64,000 nucleotides of DNA from Flavobacterium sufflavum (GCF_004016525.1 NZ_SACJ01000003.1:62001-126000), one strand, 5' to 3'; positions 47,186-58,434 are shown, counted from the first letter of the stretch. A program made the numbers and translations. Notes: generated from the sequence alone by a model not told the origin.

Positions 47186-50100
47186 ATGAGAAAAATATTT
47201 TCCATTTGGTTCATTTTAATGGCTATAAACTGTTTCTCACAGTTTAGCAAAACACATTATATTCCACCTTTGACTTGTCAAACCTCATTGGTGGGGGATC
47301 AATACCTATACATCTCAACACCTAGCACAAAAAATGTTGCTATAAAAATAATAGGCATTGGAGGACAAATCACCAATGCCACAGTTAGTAATAATAATCC
47401 TTACATTTATACAATTGGAATTGGAGATGATACACAATTATTCACTCCAAAAGCAGCTACCGGAAAAGTAACAAACAAAGGATATATCATAGAAGCGGAT
47501 GATTTAGTATACTGTAGCGTTAGAGTCAATGCTGGTTTTAACCCAAATGCAGGAGTCTATAATCATGCAGGCGGTATTGTCTCTAAAGGAAATAGTGCTT
47601 TAGGAACTACATTTAGACTAGGAGCAATGCTCAATCCTTTAGATAATGATGCATCCTTATTAAATTTTGCCTCAATACTTGCAACCGAAAACAACACTAC
47701 TGTAACTATTTCTAATCTTCAAAACGGTACAATTCTAGTTGATGGAACTGTTGTAAATGGTCCTATTGTTAAAAATTTGAACAAAAATGAAAGCTATGTA
47801 ATTGCTCTGGAAAACTATCAAAACATTCCTTCAAATAGTGCTAAACTAATTGGTACTTTAGTCCAATCAGATAAAGCTATAGTCGTAAATTCCGGATCTT
47901 TGGGAGGGAACAATAGTAACCAAAACGGTAGAGACTTAGGATTTGACCAAATTGTTCCTTTTGAAAAAACAGGTAATAAATACATTTTTGTAAAAGGAAT
48001 TGGACCTAACGAATTAGAACGTGTTTTACTGATTGCCCATAATCCAAATACCATAATATATCTAAACGGTAACACTACTCCTTATACCACACTGACTAAT
48101 CCTGGTGATTATATACCTATCGACGGAAGTCAATTCAGTAATGGAAATTTATATATTACTTCTTCTGAAAAAGTATTCGCTTATCAAAGTATTGGTGGCT
48201 TAGCTCCCGGTTTTCTCCCAAATGGCAGTCCTAAAAATACTGCGGCCAATCAAAATATGTTTTTTGTTCCGCCTTTAAGTTGTTCTACACCCAATATTGT
48301 TGATAATATTCCAAATATCGAATCGATAGGTGGTGTAACATTTAACGGAGGTTTAAATATAGTTACCGAAAAAAATGCCGTAGTTTCAATTAATAATACC
48401 CCCATCACAGCTACAGCCGTAGATATAACAGGAAATCCAGATTTTATCAGATATACAATCAATGATTTATCCGGTAATATAGCAGTGAAATCTTCCAAAC
48501 AGGTTTATGTTTCTTATTTTGGAACTAATGGAGCGGCTACTTATGGTGGTTACTATTCTGGTTTTGATTCTAAACCAGAAATTACTTCAGACAAATTTAA
48601 CATCGGAACCTCTTCATGTATTCCTAACCTTCTTTTAAAAGTAAATACCGTTTTAAATTATGATGTTTTTGAATGGTTTTTTAATAATTTTCCTATAGCC
48701 AACTCGAATTCTAATTCTTATACTCCAACCCAACCCGGGTTTTATCAGGTTAAAGGAAGTATTTCTAATTGTGGCACAAATATGCTCTCCGATATTATTC
48801 CTGTTAGCAACTGCCCTACAGATATTGACAACGACAATGTTAATGACAACATTGACCTTGATAACGACAATGACGGAATTTCAAATTGTACCGAATCTTA
48901 CGGCAATCAAAACATTAATATTTCTAATTTGAACTCTGGGAATATTAGCATCGGTAGCTATTCAAACTCTTTTACTGGAACCATAAACACTTCAACTATG
49001 ACCAGTGGAACTCCTTTTTCCGGAAACTCCGATGGTAGTTTTATATCTGAAATTCCAGCCGGTAAAGGAAATTTTGTTAAATACACCCTAACATTCACTA
49101 AACCCATAAGCACCGGAATAGAATATGTTACAACTGCAAATTCAACCGATTTATTAAATCCTAATGCCGAATATGTTGTATCAACCGATGTTAGCAAAAC
49201 CATTACGGTTCTAAACCCTGATAATCAATTATTAATCGATACTAATTACGATGGAATATATGAAAGTGGTGTAACCGAATATTCCTCATTTGAAATTCGC
49301 TTTCAATTAAACGGAGTCACACCATTGGCTGCAGGAACAGGCACTTTTAAATTTTTAACTCATTTAGTAAACTCCATTAGTTTTACCCACAAAAACCTAT
49401 CAGATACCGATGCAAACAGAAGTACATTTAAGTTTTTTGCTGTTTGCGTACCTAAAGACTCCGATAGTGATGGAATTGCAGACCAATTAGATTCAGATAG
49501 TGATAACGACAACATTCCTGATTTAATCGAAAGCCAAGTCAATAACTTTGTTTTGAATTCAACTACAGATACAAACAAAAACGGCTTTTATGATATTTTT
49601 GAATCTAAACCTATTATAGATACTGACAATGATGGAATTCCTGATTATCTGGATTTAGACAGTGATAACGATGGAATCTATGATTCCATAGAAACCGGAA
49701 GTAACAGCACCGATACTGATAATGATGGAATTAAAAACTATAGAGACCTTGATAGTGATAACGACTTGTGCAATGATGTTATCGAAGCTGGTTTTACAAG
49801 TGCGAACAATAATACATTAGGGAATTTATTTCCACCCACAGTAAACATCAACGGAGTTGTAACAAGCCGTACAAATGGTTATACTACTCCAAATCCTAAT
49901 TATAGTATTGCTGCTCCAATAATTATTACAAACCAGCCTATTGTGCCGCCAACTTGTTTAAATCAAAACACTTCAATTACAATTAGCGACAACGGCGGCA
50001 ATAGTTATCAATGGCAAGTCTCAACAAATGGAACTACCTGGAATAACTTAACAAACAATGGTAACTATTCTGGTGTAACATCAAATAAACTAAACATTAG

Positions 50101-51568
50101 TTCGGTAAATCAAACAATGAATGGCTACAAATACAGAGTAGTATTAAACAAAACAGGCAATTCATGTGGTTTAATTTCTAACGAAACCACCTTAACTATT
50201 TTAGCTTTACCGGTAGTTAACAATATAAGTATCATACAATGTGACGATGATTTAGATGCTAAATCAACTTTCAATTTAACTGTAAAAAACAATGAAATTT
50301 CGACTAATTATCAAAACGAAATTTTTAGTTATTTTACCACTTTAACAGCTGCCAATACAAACGATTCAACTAAAAAAATTGCAAATCCATTAACTTATAC
50401 TGCCAATAACGGAACGGTCATTTGGTCTAGAATCGAAAATGCAAACAACTGTTTTTCAGTAGCAAAAATTAACTTAATAGTTTCGGCAACACAAATTCCG
50501 GCAACTTTCAATGTTCCATTCGAAAATTGCGATGATTATATTGATGCTGCCCATGATGATTATGATGGAATTGCAGCATTCGATTTTAGTAGTGCCAAAA
50601 CGGCAATTCTAGCTTTACTCCCAGATCCAAAAAACAATTACGTTATAAAATATTATGAAACTGAAGCAGATGCTTTAGCGGAAATAAACGAAATAACAAA
50701 TACAACTACTTATCGAAATACACTTTATCCTAATCTACAAAAAATATGGGTTAGAGTTGATAGCAATTTAGATAATAGCTGTTATGGTATTGGATCACAT
50801 ATCACTCTTAAAGTAAATCCAAAACCTAATATTGACATCAACAGCAATCATCTTTCAGATGTTTATGTATGTAAAAATTTGCCTAATTTCTTTGTAACAC
50901 TTACTGCAGGAATACTCGATGGCAGTCCAACAACCAATTATACTTATGTTTGGTCTAAAAACAATCAAGCCTTAATTGGAAAAACAAATGCTACTTTAGA
51001 TGTTAATACTGCCGGCACATACAGTGTAAAAGTAACTTCAGCATCCGGTTGTAGTCGGACAAGAACAATTACCGTAACTTCTTCGGATATTGCCCACATT
51101 AACAATATTGAAATCACCGAATTAAACGATAACAACTCTGTTCTAATCCTTGTAGATGGTCAGGGAAGTTATGAATACAGTCTGGACGACAGTAATAATT
51201 TTTATCAGGACGCCAATTTGTTTGAAAATTTAGCTGCCGGAATCCATGAAGTTTATATCAGAGACAAAAATGGCTGTGGAATTACCAATGAAACTATAGC
51301 GATTTTAGGTATTCCAAGATTTTTCACACCAAACAACGACGGTTTTAATGACTATTGGACTATCAAAGGAATCAACTCGGAGTTTAATACAAAAACAGTC
51401 ATTCATATTTTTGATCGCTTTGGCAAACTAATCAAAGATATTAATCCTCAAAGTCAGGGCTGGGATGGAACTTTTAACGGACTACCTCTACCTGCAGATG
51501 ATTATTGGTACACTGCCAAACTTGAAAATGGCAAGGAAATTAAAGGACATTTCAGTTTAAAAAGATAA
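47186..51568 (+). CDS. Large T9SS type B adhesin with calcium-binding thrombospondin type 3 repeats
   Basis: 1460 residues with a signal peptide (about 1-18). The N-terminal half resembles the IgGFc-binding-type domain ('[20 protein letters not shown]', 'FVPPLSCST', about 20-450). An Ig-like unit comes next, then Asp-rich thrombospondin type 3 repeats in two blocks ('[19 protein letters not shown]' near 550 and a longer one at about 755-870). Further Ig/PKD-like units follow, and a type B C-terminal domain ('[15 protein letters not shown]', ending 'KGHFSLKR'). Calcium probably rigidifies it. It is a surface or secreted adhesin exported by the T9SS, 30 bp after its paralogue and probably in one operon. 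Confidence 0.92.
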   Translation: MRKIFSIWFILMAINCFSQFSKTHYIPPLTCQTSLVGDQYLYISTPSTKNVAIKIIGIGGQITNATVSNNNPYIYTIGIGDDTQLFTPKAATGKVTNKGYIIEADDLVYCSVRVNAGFNPNAGVYNHAGGIVSKGNSALGTTFRLGAMLNPLDNDASLLNFASILATENNTTVTISNLQNGTILVDGTVVNGPIVKNLNKNESYVIALENYQNIPSNSAKLIGTLVQSDKAIVVNSGSLGGNNSNQNGRDLGFDQIVPFEKTGNKYIFVKGIGPNELERVLLIAHNPNTIIYLNGNTTPYTTLTNPGDYIPIDGSQFSNGNLYITSSEKVFAYQSIGGLAPGFLPNGSPKNTAANQNMFFVPPLSCSTPNIVDNIPNIESIGGVTFNGGLNIVTEKNAVVSINNTPITATAVDITGNPDFIRYTINDLSGNIAVKSSKQVYVSYFGTNGAATYGGYYSGFDSKPEITSDKFNIGTSSCIPNLLLKVNTVLNYDVFEWFFNNFPIANSNSNSYTPTQPGFYQVKGSISNCGTNMLSDIIPVSNCPTDIDNDNVNDNIDLDNDNDGISNCTESYGNQNINISNLNSGNISIGSYSNSFTGTINTSTMTSGTPFSGNSDGSFISEIPAGKGNFVKYTLTFTKPISTGIEYVTTANSTDLLNPNAEYVVSTDVSKTITVLNPDNQLLIDTNYDGIYESGVTEYSSFEIRFQLNGVTPLAAGTGTFKFLTHLVNSISFTHKNLSDTDANRSTFKFFAVCVPKDSDSDGIADQLDSDSDNDNIPDLIESQVNNFVLNSTTDTNKNGFYDIFESKPIIDTDNDGIPDYLDLDSDNDGIYDSIETGSNSTDTDNDGIKNYRDLDSDNDLCNDVIEAGFTSANNNTLGNLFPPTVNINGVVTSRTNGYTTPNPNYSIAAPIIITNQPIVPPTCLNQNTSITISDNGGNSYQWQVSTNGTTWNNLTNNGNYSGVTSNKLNISSVNQTMNGYKYRVVLNKTGNSCGLISNETTLTILALPVVNNISIIQCDDDLDAKSTFNLTVKNNEISTNYQNEIFSYFTTLTAANTNDSTKKIANPLTYTANNGTVIWSRIENANNCFSVAKINLIVSATQIPATFNVPFENCDDYIDAAHDDYDGIAAFDFSSAKTAILALLPDPKNNYVIKYYETEADALAEINEITNTTTYRNTLYPNLQKIWVRVDSNLDNSCYGIGSHITLKVNPKPNIDINSNHLSDVYVCKNLPNFFVTLTAGILDGSPTTNYTYVWSKNNQALIGKTNATLDVNTAGTYSVKVTSASGCSRTRTITVTSSDIAHINNIEITELNDNNSVLILVDGQGSYEYSLDDSNNFYQDANLFENLAAGIHEVYIRDKNGCGITNETIAILGIPRFFTPNNDGFNDYWTIKGINSEFNTKTVIHIFDRFGKLIKDINPQSQGWDGTFNGLPLPADDYWYTAKLENGKEIKGHFSLKR

Positions 51569-51630
51569 ACTTAGAAAAAATCCAATCCCGAAACTTCGAG
51601 ATAAAATTCCAAATCCCAATATTGATCATA

Positions 51631-51684
51631 AAAAAAATCCCAAACTCCAGTCCCGAAAGCTTTCGGGAGGAATTTGGGATTTTA
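51631..51684. terminator. Compound terminator between the adhesin operon and typA
   Basis: A long hairpin: the outer arms aaatcccaaa / tttgggattt enclose a perfect 18-bp palindrome (tcccgaaagctttcggga, 51651-51668). A- and T-tracts on both sides suit both the rightward adhesin operon and the leftward typA. Confidence 0.75.
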
Positions 51685-51702
51685 TATTAAAATTTAAAAA
51701 AA

Positions 51703-53499
51703 TTAGATTTTAAATCTTTTTCTGTCTGTTTCAGTCAAATAAATCTTTCTTAAACGAAGTGATTTTGGAGTAACCTCAACATACTCATCTTTTTGAATAT
51801 ATTCTAAAGCTTCTTCTAAAGAGAATTTGATAGCAGGAATAATTCTTGCTTTATCATCAGCTCCTGAAGAACGAACGTTAGACAGTTTTTTCGTTTTAGT
51901 AACGTTAACAGTCATATCATCGCTACGAGTGTTTTCACCAATTACTTGTCCTTCGTAAATATCTTCGTTAGGATCAACAAAGAATTTACCACGATCTTGT
52001 AATTTATCGATAGAGTAAGGAATTGCTTTTCCATTTTCCATAGAGATTAATGAACCGTTATTACGTCCAGGAATTTCTCCTTTGTATGGTTCGTACCCAA
52101 TGAAACGGTGTGCCATGATAGCTTCACCGGCAGTAGCAGTAAGCAATTGATTTCTCAAACCAATAATTCCACGAGATGGAATGTTGAATTTCACAATCAT
52201 ACGCTCTCCTTTACCTTCCATAGAAAGCATTTCTCCTTTACGGATAGAAACAAATTCTACAGCTCTACCTGAAAGATTTTCTGGTAAATCGATAGTTAAT
52301 TCCTCAATTGGCTCACATTTTACACCATCAACTTCTTTGATAATAACTTGTGGCTGACCAATTTGTAACTCATATCCTTCTCTTCTCATTGTTTCAATAA
52401 GAACAGACAAGTGAAGAACTCCACGACCAAAAACCATGAATTTATCAGCAGAATCAGTCTCAGCAACTCGCATCGCTAAGTTTTTCTCTAACTCTTTAGT
52501 TAATCTTTCACGAATATGTCTAGAAGTAACAAATTTACCTTCTTTACCAAAGAAAGGTGAATCGTTAATAGTAAACAACATACTCATTGTAGGCTCGTCA
52601 ATAGCAATGGTTTGCAAAGCTTCCGGATTTTCAAAATCAGCAATAGTATCACCAATTTCAAAACCTTCAACACCTACAACAGCACAAATATCTCCAGCAA
52701 TTACTTGTTCTACTTTTTTACGGCCTAAACCTTCAAAAGTATGTAATTCTTTAATACGTGATTTTATAACTTTACCATCTCTTTTTACTAATGAGATTGG
52801 CATACCTTCATTAAGAACACCTCTTTCAAGACGTCCAATAGCAATACGACCTGTAAAAGAAGAGAAATCTAAAGAAGTAATCAACATTTGTGGTGTTCCC
52901 TCAGAAACCTTAGGAGCCGGTACATTAGCAATTACCATGTCCAATAATGGCTCAATATTTTCTGTTTGATTTCTCCAATCATCAGACATCCAGTTGTTTT
53001 TAGCAGAACCGTAAACAGCAGGGAAATCTAATTGTTCTTCAGTAGCACCTAATTCAAACATTAAGTCGAAAACTTTTTCGTGTACTTCTTCCGGAGTACA
53101 GTTTTCTTTATCTACCTTATTGATAACCACACAAGGCTTCAACCCTAAATCAATTGCTTTTTGCAATACAAAACGAGTTTGAGGCATTGGTCCTTCAAAT
53201 GCATCTACTAAAAGACACACTCCGTCAGCCATGTTTAAAACACGCTCTACCTCTCCACCAAAATCGGCGTGACCAGGAGTATCGATAATATTAATTTTTG
53301 TTCCTTTATAAGAAACAGATACGTTTTTAGAAGTAATGGTAATACCTCTTTCTCGCTCTAAGTCGTTGTTATCAAGGATCAAATCTCCAGTATTTTCGTT
53401 GTCACGAAATAACTGACAATGATACATAATTTTATCAACCAAAGTGGTTTTACCGTGATCGACGTGGGCAATAATTGCAATGTTTCTAATAGCTTCCAT
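51703..53499 (-). CDS. typA: Ribosome-associated GTPase TypA/BipA
   Basis: 598 residues, normal for TypA. It has the G1 motif 'AHVDHGKTTLVD' (11-22), G2/G3 'RGITITSKN' and 'DTPGHADFGGEVERV', and G4 'NKVDK'. EF-Tu-like domain II, EF-G-like domains and the TypA-specific C-terminal part ('PSRGIIGLRNQLLTAT', 'IVKFNIP') follow. It is a translational GTPase that binds the 70S ribosome and helps growth under stress and cold. It has its own -7 box upstream and stands alone on the minus strand. Confidence 0.98.
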   Translation of the reverse strand: MEAIRNIAIIAHVDHGKTTLVDKIMYHCQLFRDNENTGDLILDNNDLERERGITITSKNVSVSYKGTKINIIDTPGHADFGGEVERVLNMADGVCLLVDAFEGPMPQTRFVLQKAIDLGLKPCVVINKVDKENCTPEEVHEKVFDLMFELGATEEQLDFPAVYGSAKNNWMSDDWRNQTENIEPLLDMVIANVPAPKVSEGTPQMLITSLDFSSFTGRIAIGRLERGVLNEGMPISLVKRDGKVIKSRIKELHTFEGLGRKKVEQVIAGDICAVVGVEGFEIGDTIADFENPEALQTIAIDEPTMSMLFTINDSPFFGKEGKFVTSRHIRERLTKELEKNLAMRVAETDSADKFMVFGRGVLHLSVLIETMRREGYELQIGQPQVIIKEVDGVKCEPIEELTIDLPENLSGRAVEFVSIRKGEMLSMEGKGERMIVKFNIPSRGIIGLRNQLLTATAGEAIMAHRFIGYEPYKGEIPGRNNGSLISMENGKAIPYSIDKLQDRGKFFVDPNEDIYEGQVIGENTRSDDMTVNVTKTKKLSNVRSSGADDKARIIPAIKFSLEEALEYIQKDEYVEVTPKSLRLRKIYLTETDRKRFKI

Positions 53500-53518
53500 C
53501 TGTGATTTTTAATGGCTG

Positions 53519-53526
53519 CAAAGGTA
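53519..53526 (-). promoter_or_regulatory. -7 box of typA
   Basis: Read leftwards the sequence is TACCTTTG, matching TAnnTTTG, 19 bp before the typA start codon. A -33 element at the right distance was not clear. Confidence 0.45.
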
Positions 53527-53631
53527 CACTTTATTTTGATATAAAAAATATTTCTCAAATTCTTTACAATTTACAAATGTTTAACACCCAAGCCTAATCA
53601 TTTCCTAATGAAAATAAGTTTTCTCAGAAAT

Positions 53632-53661
53632 TTTGCTATTAATAATTATTAATTATATTTG
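53632..53661 (+). promoter_or_regulatory. Full promoter of the second histidine kinase gene
   Basis: TTTG (53632-53635) is followed after 18 bases by TATATTTG (53654-53661), an almost ideal Bacteroidota -33/-7 pair. The ATG is at 53666, so the transcript should be nearly leaderless. Confidence 0.6.
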
Positions 53662-53665
53662 ATTA

Positions 53666-55378
53666 ATGAAAAGTAAAACCAGTCAAATAACAACAATTTA
53701 TATACTTATTGCCTCAATTTTGGCGGTTTTCCTTTATAAAATTACTTCTTTACACTTAAAACAAGAGTATTACCTCATTTTCAACTTACTTAAAGATTTC
53801 TTTTTAATTCTTTTAACCGGAGCAGCTTTTAGATATGTTTTGTCTAAAAACGAAACCAGAAACAAAACTATTTTTGAAAGATTAGAAAATACTAACAACG
53901 AAATCAAAGAATCGAACGAAAAATATGATATTGTTGCCAAAGCTACAAGTGATACTATCTGGGACTGGAAAATTCAGGAAGACAAACTTAACTGGAGCAA
54001 AGGAATAAAATCGGTTTTTGGATACGAAGAAGATCAGGTTGGAGACAGCTCCAGCTGGTGGTTTGGTAACATTCATCCTGAGGACAGTATAAAAATGTCT
54101 ATAAAACTATATTCATTTATCGAACAAAAAACCGAAAAATGGCAAGACGAATATCGTTTTAAATGCGCTGACGACACCTATAAATATGTTCTGGACAGAG
54201 GTTTTCTTTTAAAAGACGAAAACGGAAAAGCCATCCGAATGATAGGGGCACTTCAAGACATTACCAAACAAAAAGAAGAAGAACTTCGATTAAAATTACT
54301 CGAAACAGTAATTTTACAAACAAAAGAATCGATAGTAATTACCGAAGCTACCTTTAACAAAAATCTTTTACCTAAAATAATTTACACAAACCCTGCATTT
54401 ACCAATATGACAGGATATGCATCGGAGGAAATCATCAACAACTCCCTGGACACCTTAAAAGGACCTAATACTGAATTAAGTGTTATTAAGAAAATCATAC
54501 AAATAATACGAAATAAAGAAGAAGGTTTACTTGAAATTAAGTGTTATAAAAAAGACAAGACTGAATTCTGGTTGCGTTTTACATTGATACCTATTTACAA
54601 TTCTGAAAACGAATTATCACATTGGGTTTCGATACAAAGAGACGTAACAGAAGAAAAAAATCAGGAAAAAGAAAAAGAGCAACTGATAAAAGAACTGACA
54701 CAAAACAATAAAGATTTAAAGCAATTCTCTTATATTACCTCTCATAATTTAAGAGCCCCGATGTCTAACTTAACAGGACTACTCAATCTAATAGAAGACA
54801 TCACAATCGAGGATCCTGAATTGAATGAGATCATTAATGGCTTCAGCAAATCGACGCATTTACTAAACGAAACCATCGAAGACCTAACAAAAGTCATGAT
54901 TATCAAAGACAACACCTCAATTGAAAAAGAAAATATTTCGATAAAAGATGTTTTTGAAAACGTTTTTAGCCAATTAACAAATCAAATTGAAATAGCCAAA
55001 CCCATCTTAAAATTAAACCTTGAAAATGTAAGCGTTTTAAACACCAATAAAGCTTACATGGAAAGTATCCTATTGAATTTACTAACAAATTCATTGAAAT
55101 ACAGATCTGACAAAAGAATATTAAAAATAACCATAACAGCACATCAAACCGGAAATACCGTAGAACTCGTTTTTAAAGATAACGGTATAGGAATTGATTT
55201 AGACAGAAATAAAGACAAAATTTTTGGTCTTTACCAAAGATTCCATGACTACGCCGACAGTAAAGGACTAGGATTATACCTGGTAAAATCTCAAGTCGAA
55301 GCGATGAAAGGAACCATAAATATAGAAAGTAAAGTAAATAAAGGCACTACACTTACATTAACATTTAAAAACAAATAA
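53666..55378 (+). CDS. Membrane-anchored PAS sensor histidine kinase
   Basis: 570 residues with two N-terminal membrane helices (about 8-28 and 38-58) and a short coiled-coil. PAS/PAC 1 follows (about 85-205, 'DTIWDWKIQEDKLNWSKGI'), then PAS/PAC 2 (about 215-335, 'IIYTNPAFTNMTGYASEEI'). The phosphoacceptor His360 is in 'FSYITSHNLRAPMSNLTGL', and the ATPase domain has 'LLNLLTNSLKYRS', 'DNGIGIDLDRN' and 'GLGLYLVKSQVEAM'. Its receiver partner starts 4 bp downstream. It is paralogous to the kinase at 43354 but adds a membrane anchor. Confidence 0.93.
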   Translation: MKSKTSQITTIYILIASILAVFLYKITSLHLKQEYYLIFNLLKDFFLILLTGAAFRYVLSKNETRNKTIFERLENTNNEIKESNEKYDIVAKATSDTIWDWKIQEDKLNWSKGIKSVFGYEEDQVGDSSSWWFGNIHPEDSIKMSIKLYSFIEQKTEKWQDEYRFKCADDTYKYVLDRGFLLKDENGKAIRMIGALQDITKQKEEELRLKLLETVILQTKESIVITEATFNKNLLPKIIYTNPAFTNMTGYASEEIINNSLDTLKGPNTELSVIKKIIQIIRNKEEGLLEIKCYKKDKTEFWLRFTLIPIYNSENELSHWVSIQRDVTEEKNQEKEKEQLIKELTQNNKDLKQFSYITSHNLRAPMSNLTGLLNLIEDITIEDPELNEIINGFSKSTHLLNETIEDLTKVMIIKDNTSIEKENISIKDVFENVFSQLTNQIEIAKPILKLNLENVSVLNTNKAYMESILLNLLTNSLKYRSDKRILKITITAHQTGNTVELVFKDNGIGIDLDRNKDKIFGLYQRFHDYADSKGLGLYLVKSQVEAMKGTINIESKVNKGTTLTLTFKNK

Positions 55379-55382
55379 AAAC

Positions 55383-55781
55383 ATGTTAGATTTAATTCTA
55401 TGTGTCGATGATGACCCAATAACCCTCATGTTGTGTAAAAAAGTAATCACCAAAACTTCTTTTTCCAATACCATTGTCACGGCTAAAAATGGAGAAGAAG
55501 CACTAGAATACTTTGATTCAATCATAAACAAAAAAGAGGACACTCAACTTCCTCAATTAATATTTCTAGACCTAAACATGCCTGTTATGGATGGCTGGGA
55601 ATTCCTGGACAACTTTAGCTCCAATAAATACTCAAAAGTAAATACTACCAAAATTGTAGTTCTATCATCTACAATAGACCCTGAAGACCATGAAAAATCA
55701 AAAAAATACCCAATGGTCATTGATTTTCTTTCAAAACCAATCACGACAAATATGCTGACGTATTTAGAATCTAAAATTTAA
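55383..55781 (+). CDS. Single-domain response regulator, partner of the membrane kinase
   Basis: 132 residues consisting of one receiver domain: acidic pocket 'CVDDDP', phospho-Asp63 in 'FLDLNMPVMDGWEFLDNF', Thr/Ser in 'VVLSSTIDP' and Lys in 'FLSKPIT'. It has no DNA-binding domain. The gene begins 4 bp after the kinase stop. It is closely similar to the regulator at 44837, so the two kinase/regulator pairs arose by duplication. Confidence 0.93.
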   Translation: MLDLILCVDDDPITLMLCKKVITKTSFSNTIVTAKNGEEALEYFDSIINKKEDTQLPQLIFLDLNMPVMDGWEFLDNFSSNKYSKVNTTKIVVLSSTIDPEDHEKSKKYPMVIDFLSKPITTNMLTYLESKI

Positions 55782-56082
55782 ACAAACCAAGAAAAACTAG
55801 ATACTAGAACAAATAATTTTACCGATACAAAAACAAAAGAACTAGCCTTTACAAGGCTCTAAAAACCCACATCCTTTTAACCCATATTTGCTTCAGCAAA
55901 GCTTTTAACACTAAACAAAAGCTTTTAAAAATCAATTAAAGGAGTTAGAAAAATTGATTTTTTCTTATTATTAAGATTATCTAATCTTTTTGGCTAATCC
56001 CCAATTTTTATACTTGATCCGAACATCTCCCTACTTTTAGATCTAATCTAAAAACTTCAAACTTCATCAAAATTCAACGCAT
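55782..56082. other. Intergenic region between response regulator and rpsT
   Basis: About 300 bp, no gene. Two weak hairpins are visible: agcctttacaaggct near 55850 and aaagctttt / aaaagcttt at 55898-55926. The latter could end the kinase operon, though it lacks a strong T-tract. Confidence 0.4.
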
Positions 56083-56112
56083 AAAAAAAGCCTCGAATTT
56101 CTTCGAGGCTTT
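56083..56112 (-). terminator. Terminator of rpsT
   Basis: The stem gcctcgaa (56090-56097) pairs perfectly with ttcgaggc (56102-56109). The seven A on its left become the U-tract for leftward transcription. It lies 25 bp after the rpsT stop. Confidence 0.8.
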
Positions 56113-56134
56113 CTAATATATTAAAATCGTATGA

Positions 56135-56386
56135 TTACAATTTACTTACAAACTTAGTTAACTTAGATTTTAAGTTAGAAGCTTTATTATCATGGATAAT
56201 ATTCTTTTTAGCTAATTTATCAATCATAGAAATAACATTCGACAATTTAGCAGTAGCATCTACTTTATCAGTTGCTAAACGCAAAGCTTTGATAGCGTTA
56301 CGCGTAGTTTTGTGTTGGTATCTATTTAATACTCTTTTTTTCTCGTTGCTTCTAATTCTTTTTAAAGCTGACTTATGATTTGCCAT
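56135..56386 (-). CDS. rpsT: 30S ribosomal protein S20
   Basis: 83 residues, strongly basic, beginning 'MANHKSALKRIRSNEKKR' and 'NRYQHKTTRNAIKAL', the conserved S20 start. 'IDKLAKKNIIHDNKASNLKS' near the end is the conserved C-terminal helix. It binds 16S rRNA in the small subunit. It is monocistronic with a terminator just downstream, and the three tRNA-Glu genes lie upstream on the same strand. Confidence 0.98.
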   Translation of the reverse strand: MANHKSALKRIRSNEKKRVLNRYQHKTTRNAIKALRLATDKVDATAKLSNVISMIDKLAKKNIIHDNKASNLKSKLTKFVSKL

Positions 56387-56552
56387 TTTACCTTTTTTTT
56401 AATTGTAATAATTATTTTAAACTATTAGTAAAAAAAGAAAAACCTCCCACAATCACGTTAAAATAACAGTAATCACTTTGGTTTTAACTAATAAAATAAA
56501 CACTAGAGACACTTAACATTTATTTCATAAAACTATTTCACAACTAATCTTG

Positions 56553-56624
56553 TAGTCCGTAGGGGAATCGAACCCCTGTTACCAGGATGAAAACCTGGCG
56601 TCCTAACCCCTAGACGAACGGACC
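56553..56624 (-). tRNA. tRNA-Glu (anticodon TTC), copy 1
   Basis: 72 nt. It forms acceptor, D, anticodon and T arms, with anticodon TTC in the loop 'ttttcat' (minus strand) and T-arm 'ggttcgattcc'. The 3' CCA is not encoded. It differs from the other two copies in a few D-arm and T-stem positions, and the T-stem pairing is kept. Confidence 0.97.
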
Positions 56625-56665
56625 AATATTCCTCTAAGTTAGTTAAGCAATTCTAGATTGACTTG

Positions 56666-56737
56666 TAGTCCGTGGGGGAATCGAACCCCCCTTACCAGGA
56701 TGAAAACCTGGCGTCCTAACCGATAGACGAACGGACC
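56666..56737 (-). tRNA. tRNA-Glu (anticodon TTC), copy 2
   Basis: 72 nt, identical to copy 3, with anticodon TTC. 41 bp separates it from copy 1. CCA is not encoded. Confidence 0.97.
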
Positions 56738-56787
56738 AATATTCCTTATTTTTTAAGTTCAGGAACTGTATTTCAATATTTCATTTG

Positions 56788-56859
56788 TAGTCCGTGGGGG
56801 AATCGAACCCCCCTTACCAGGATGAAAACCTGGCGTCCTAACCGATAGACGAACGGACC
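56788..56859 (-). tRNA. tRNA-Glu (anticodon TTC), copy 3
   Basis: 72 nt, identical to copy 2, 50 bp upstream of it in transcription order. The three genes form one tandem array, probably one transcript. CCA is not encoded. Confidence 0.97.
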
Positions 56860-56955
56860 GTGCTTCACATTATGCTTAGCATTTCTGTATTGCGGTTGCA
56901 AAGATACAACTGTTTTTTAATTGCGCAATAGCTAACATAAAAAAAAATATTTTTT

Positions 56956-58434
56956 TTAATATGCCTTAGCAAAAAACACTCTTCTTCCAGACGGATTCCC
57001 AGAAAACACACAGCTTCCCGCCTCTTCTACCCCATCTAAAGGAATACATCTTATGGTTGCTTTAGTCAGCTCCTTAATCTTCTCTTCTGTAGCTGCAGAT
57101 CCATCCCAATGTGCTGATACAAAACCTCCTTTGTTCTCTAACACCTCTTTAAACTCTTCAAAACTATTAACCTCAGTAATATGAGTTTCTCTGTAATTTA
57201 ATGCCTTATTGAATAAATCAGCCTGAATTTGTTCTAACAAATCGCTTACAAAAGCAGCAATTCCTTCTTTAGACTTCACTTCTTTAGCCAAAGTATCTCT
57301 TCTTGCTACTTCATAAGTACCATTCTCAAGATCTTTTGGACCAACAGCAATTCGCACCGGAACCCCTTTCAATTCCCATTCAGCAAATTTAAATCCTGGT
57401 TTTTGCGTAGTCCTGTCATCAAACTTAACCGAAATACGAAGTTTTCTTAAATCAGCAATCAGCTTATTTACTTCTTCCGTTATCTGACTTAATTGCTCCT
57501 CTGTTTTATATATAGGAACAATCACTACCTGTATTGGAGCCAAATTAGGAGGCAACACCAATCCCTGATCATCTGAATGCGTCATTACCAAAGCCCCCAT
57601 TAATCGGGTTGAAACTCCCCAGGAAGTTCCCCATACATATTCCTGTTTTCCTTCGGCATTAGCAAACTTCACATCAAAAGCTTCAGCAAAATTTTGTCCT
57701 AAAAAGTGAGAAGTTCCCGCCTGAAGTGCCTTCCCATCTTGCATCAAGGCCTCGATACAATAGGTTTCTTCAGCACCTGCAAAACGCTCCGTTTCGGTTT
57801 TCAATCCTTTTACAACAGGAATTGCCATGAAATTTTGCACAAAATCAGCATACACATTCATCATTTTCTCTGATTCCTCAATCGCTTCCTTTCTTGTAGC
57901 ATGGGCCGTGTGTCCTTCTTGCCATAAAAACTCAGCTGTCCTTAAGAACAAACGCGTACGCATTTCCCATCGAACCACATTAGCCCATTGATTGATTAAC
58001 AAAGGTAAATCTCTATAAGATTGCACCCATCCTTTATAAGTAGACCAAATAATCGCTTCACTAGTAGGACGAACAATAAGCTCTTCTTCCAGCTTAGCAT
58101 TTGGATCTACAATTAACTTCCCTGGTTTATCGGGATCATTTTTTAATCTATAATGTGTTACCACAGCACATTCTTTCGCAAAACCTTCGGCATTTTTCTC
58201 CTCGGCTTCAAACATGCTTTTAGGAACAAACAGAGGAAAATAAGCATTTTGATGTCCTGTTTCCTTAAACATTCTATCTAACTCGGCTTGCATTTTTTCC
58301 CAAATAGCATAACCATAAGGTTTAATAACCATACAGCCTCTAACTCCTGAATTTTCGGCTAAATCAGCCTTTACAACCAGCTCATTATACCATTTTGAAT
58401 AATCTTCTGATCTTGTAGTAAGGTTCTTACTCAT
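56956..58434 (-). CDS. proS: Prolyl-tRNA synthetase (short, archaeal/eukaryotic-like type)
   Basis: 492 residues, the length of the short type of ProRS, without the bacterial editing insertion. It has class II motifs: motif 1 region '[20 protein letters not shown]', motif 2 '[29 protein letters not shown]', seen here as two blocks around '[12 protein letters not shown]', and motif 3 '[17 protein letters not shown]'. The anticodon-binding domain is '[10 protein letters not shown]'. It charges tRNA-Pro in the cytoplasm. It is encoded upstream of the tRNA-Glu array on the same strand. Confidence 0.97.
   Translation of the reverse strand: MSKNLTTRSEDYSKWYNELVVKADLAENSGVRGCMVIKPYGYAIWEKMQAELDRMFKETGHQNAYFPLFVPKSMFEAEEKNAEGFAKECAVVTHYRLKNDPDKPGKLIVDPNAKLEEELIVRPTSEAIIWSTYKGWVQSYRDLPLLINQWANVVRWEMRTRLFLRTAEFLWQEGHTAHATRKEAIEESEKMMNVYADFVQNFMAIPVVKGLKTETERFAGAEETYCIEALMQDGKALQAGTSHFLGQNFAEAFDVKFANAEGKQEYVWGTSWGVSTRLMGALVMTHSDDQGLVLPPNLAPIQVVIVPIYKTEEQLSQITEEVNKLIADLRKLRISVKFDDRTTQKPGFKFAEWELKGVPVRIAVGPKDLENGTYEVARRDTLAKEVKSKEGIAAFVSDLLEQIQADLFNKALNYRETHITEVNSFEEFKEVLENKGGFVSAHWDGSAATEEKIKELTKATIRCIPLDGVEEAGSCVFSGNPSGRRVFFAKAY

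Noticed and set aside
52436-52969. 177-codon plus-strand frame
   Set aside because: It lies antisense within typA, which is unambiguous; it has no family character.
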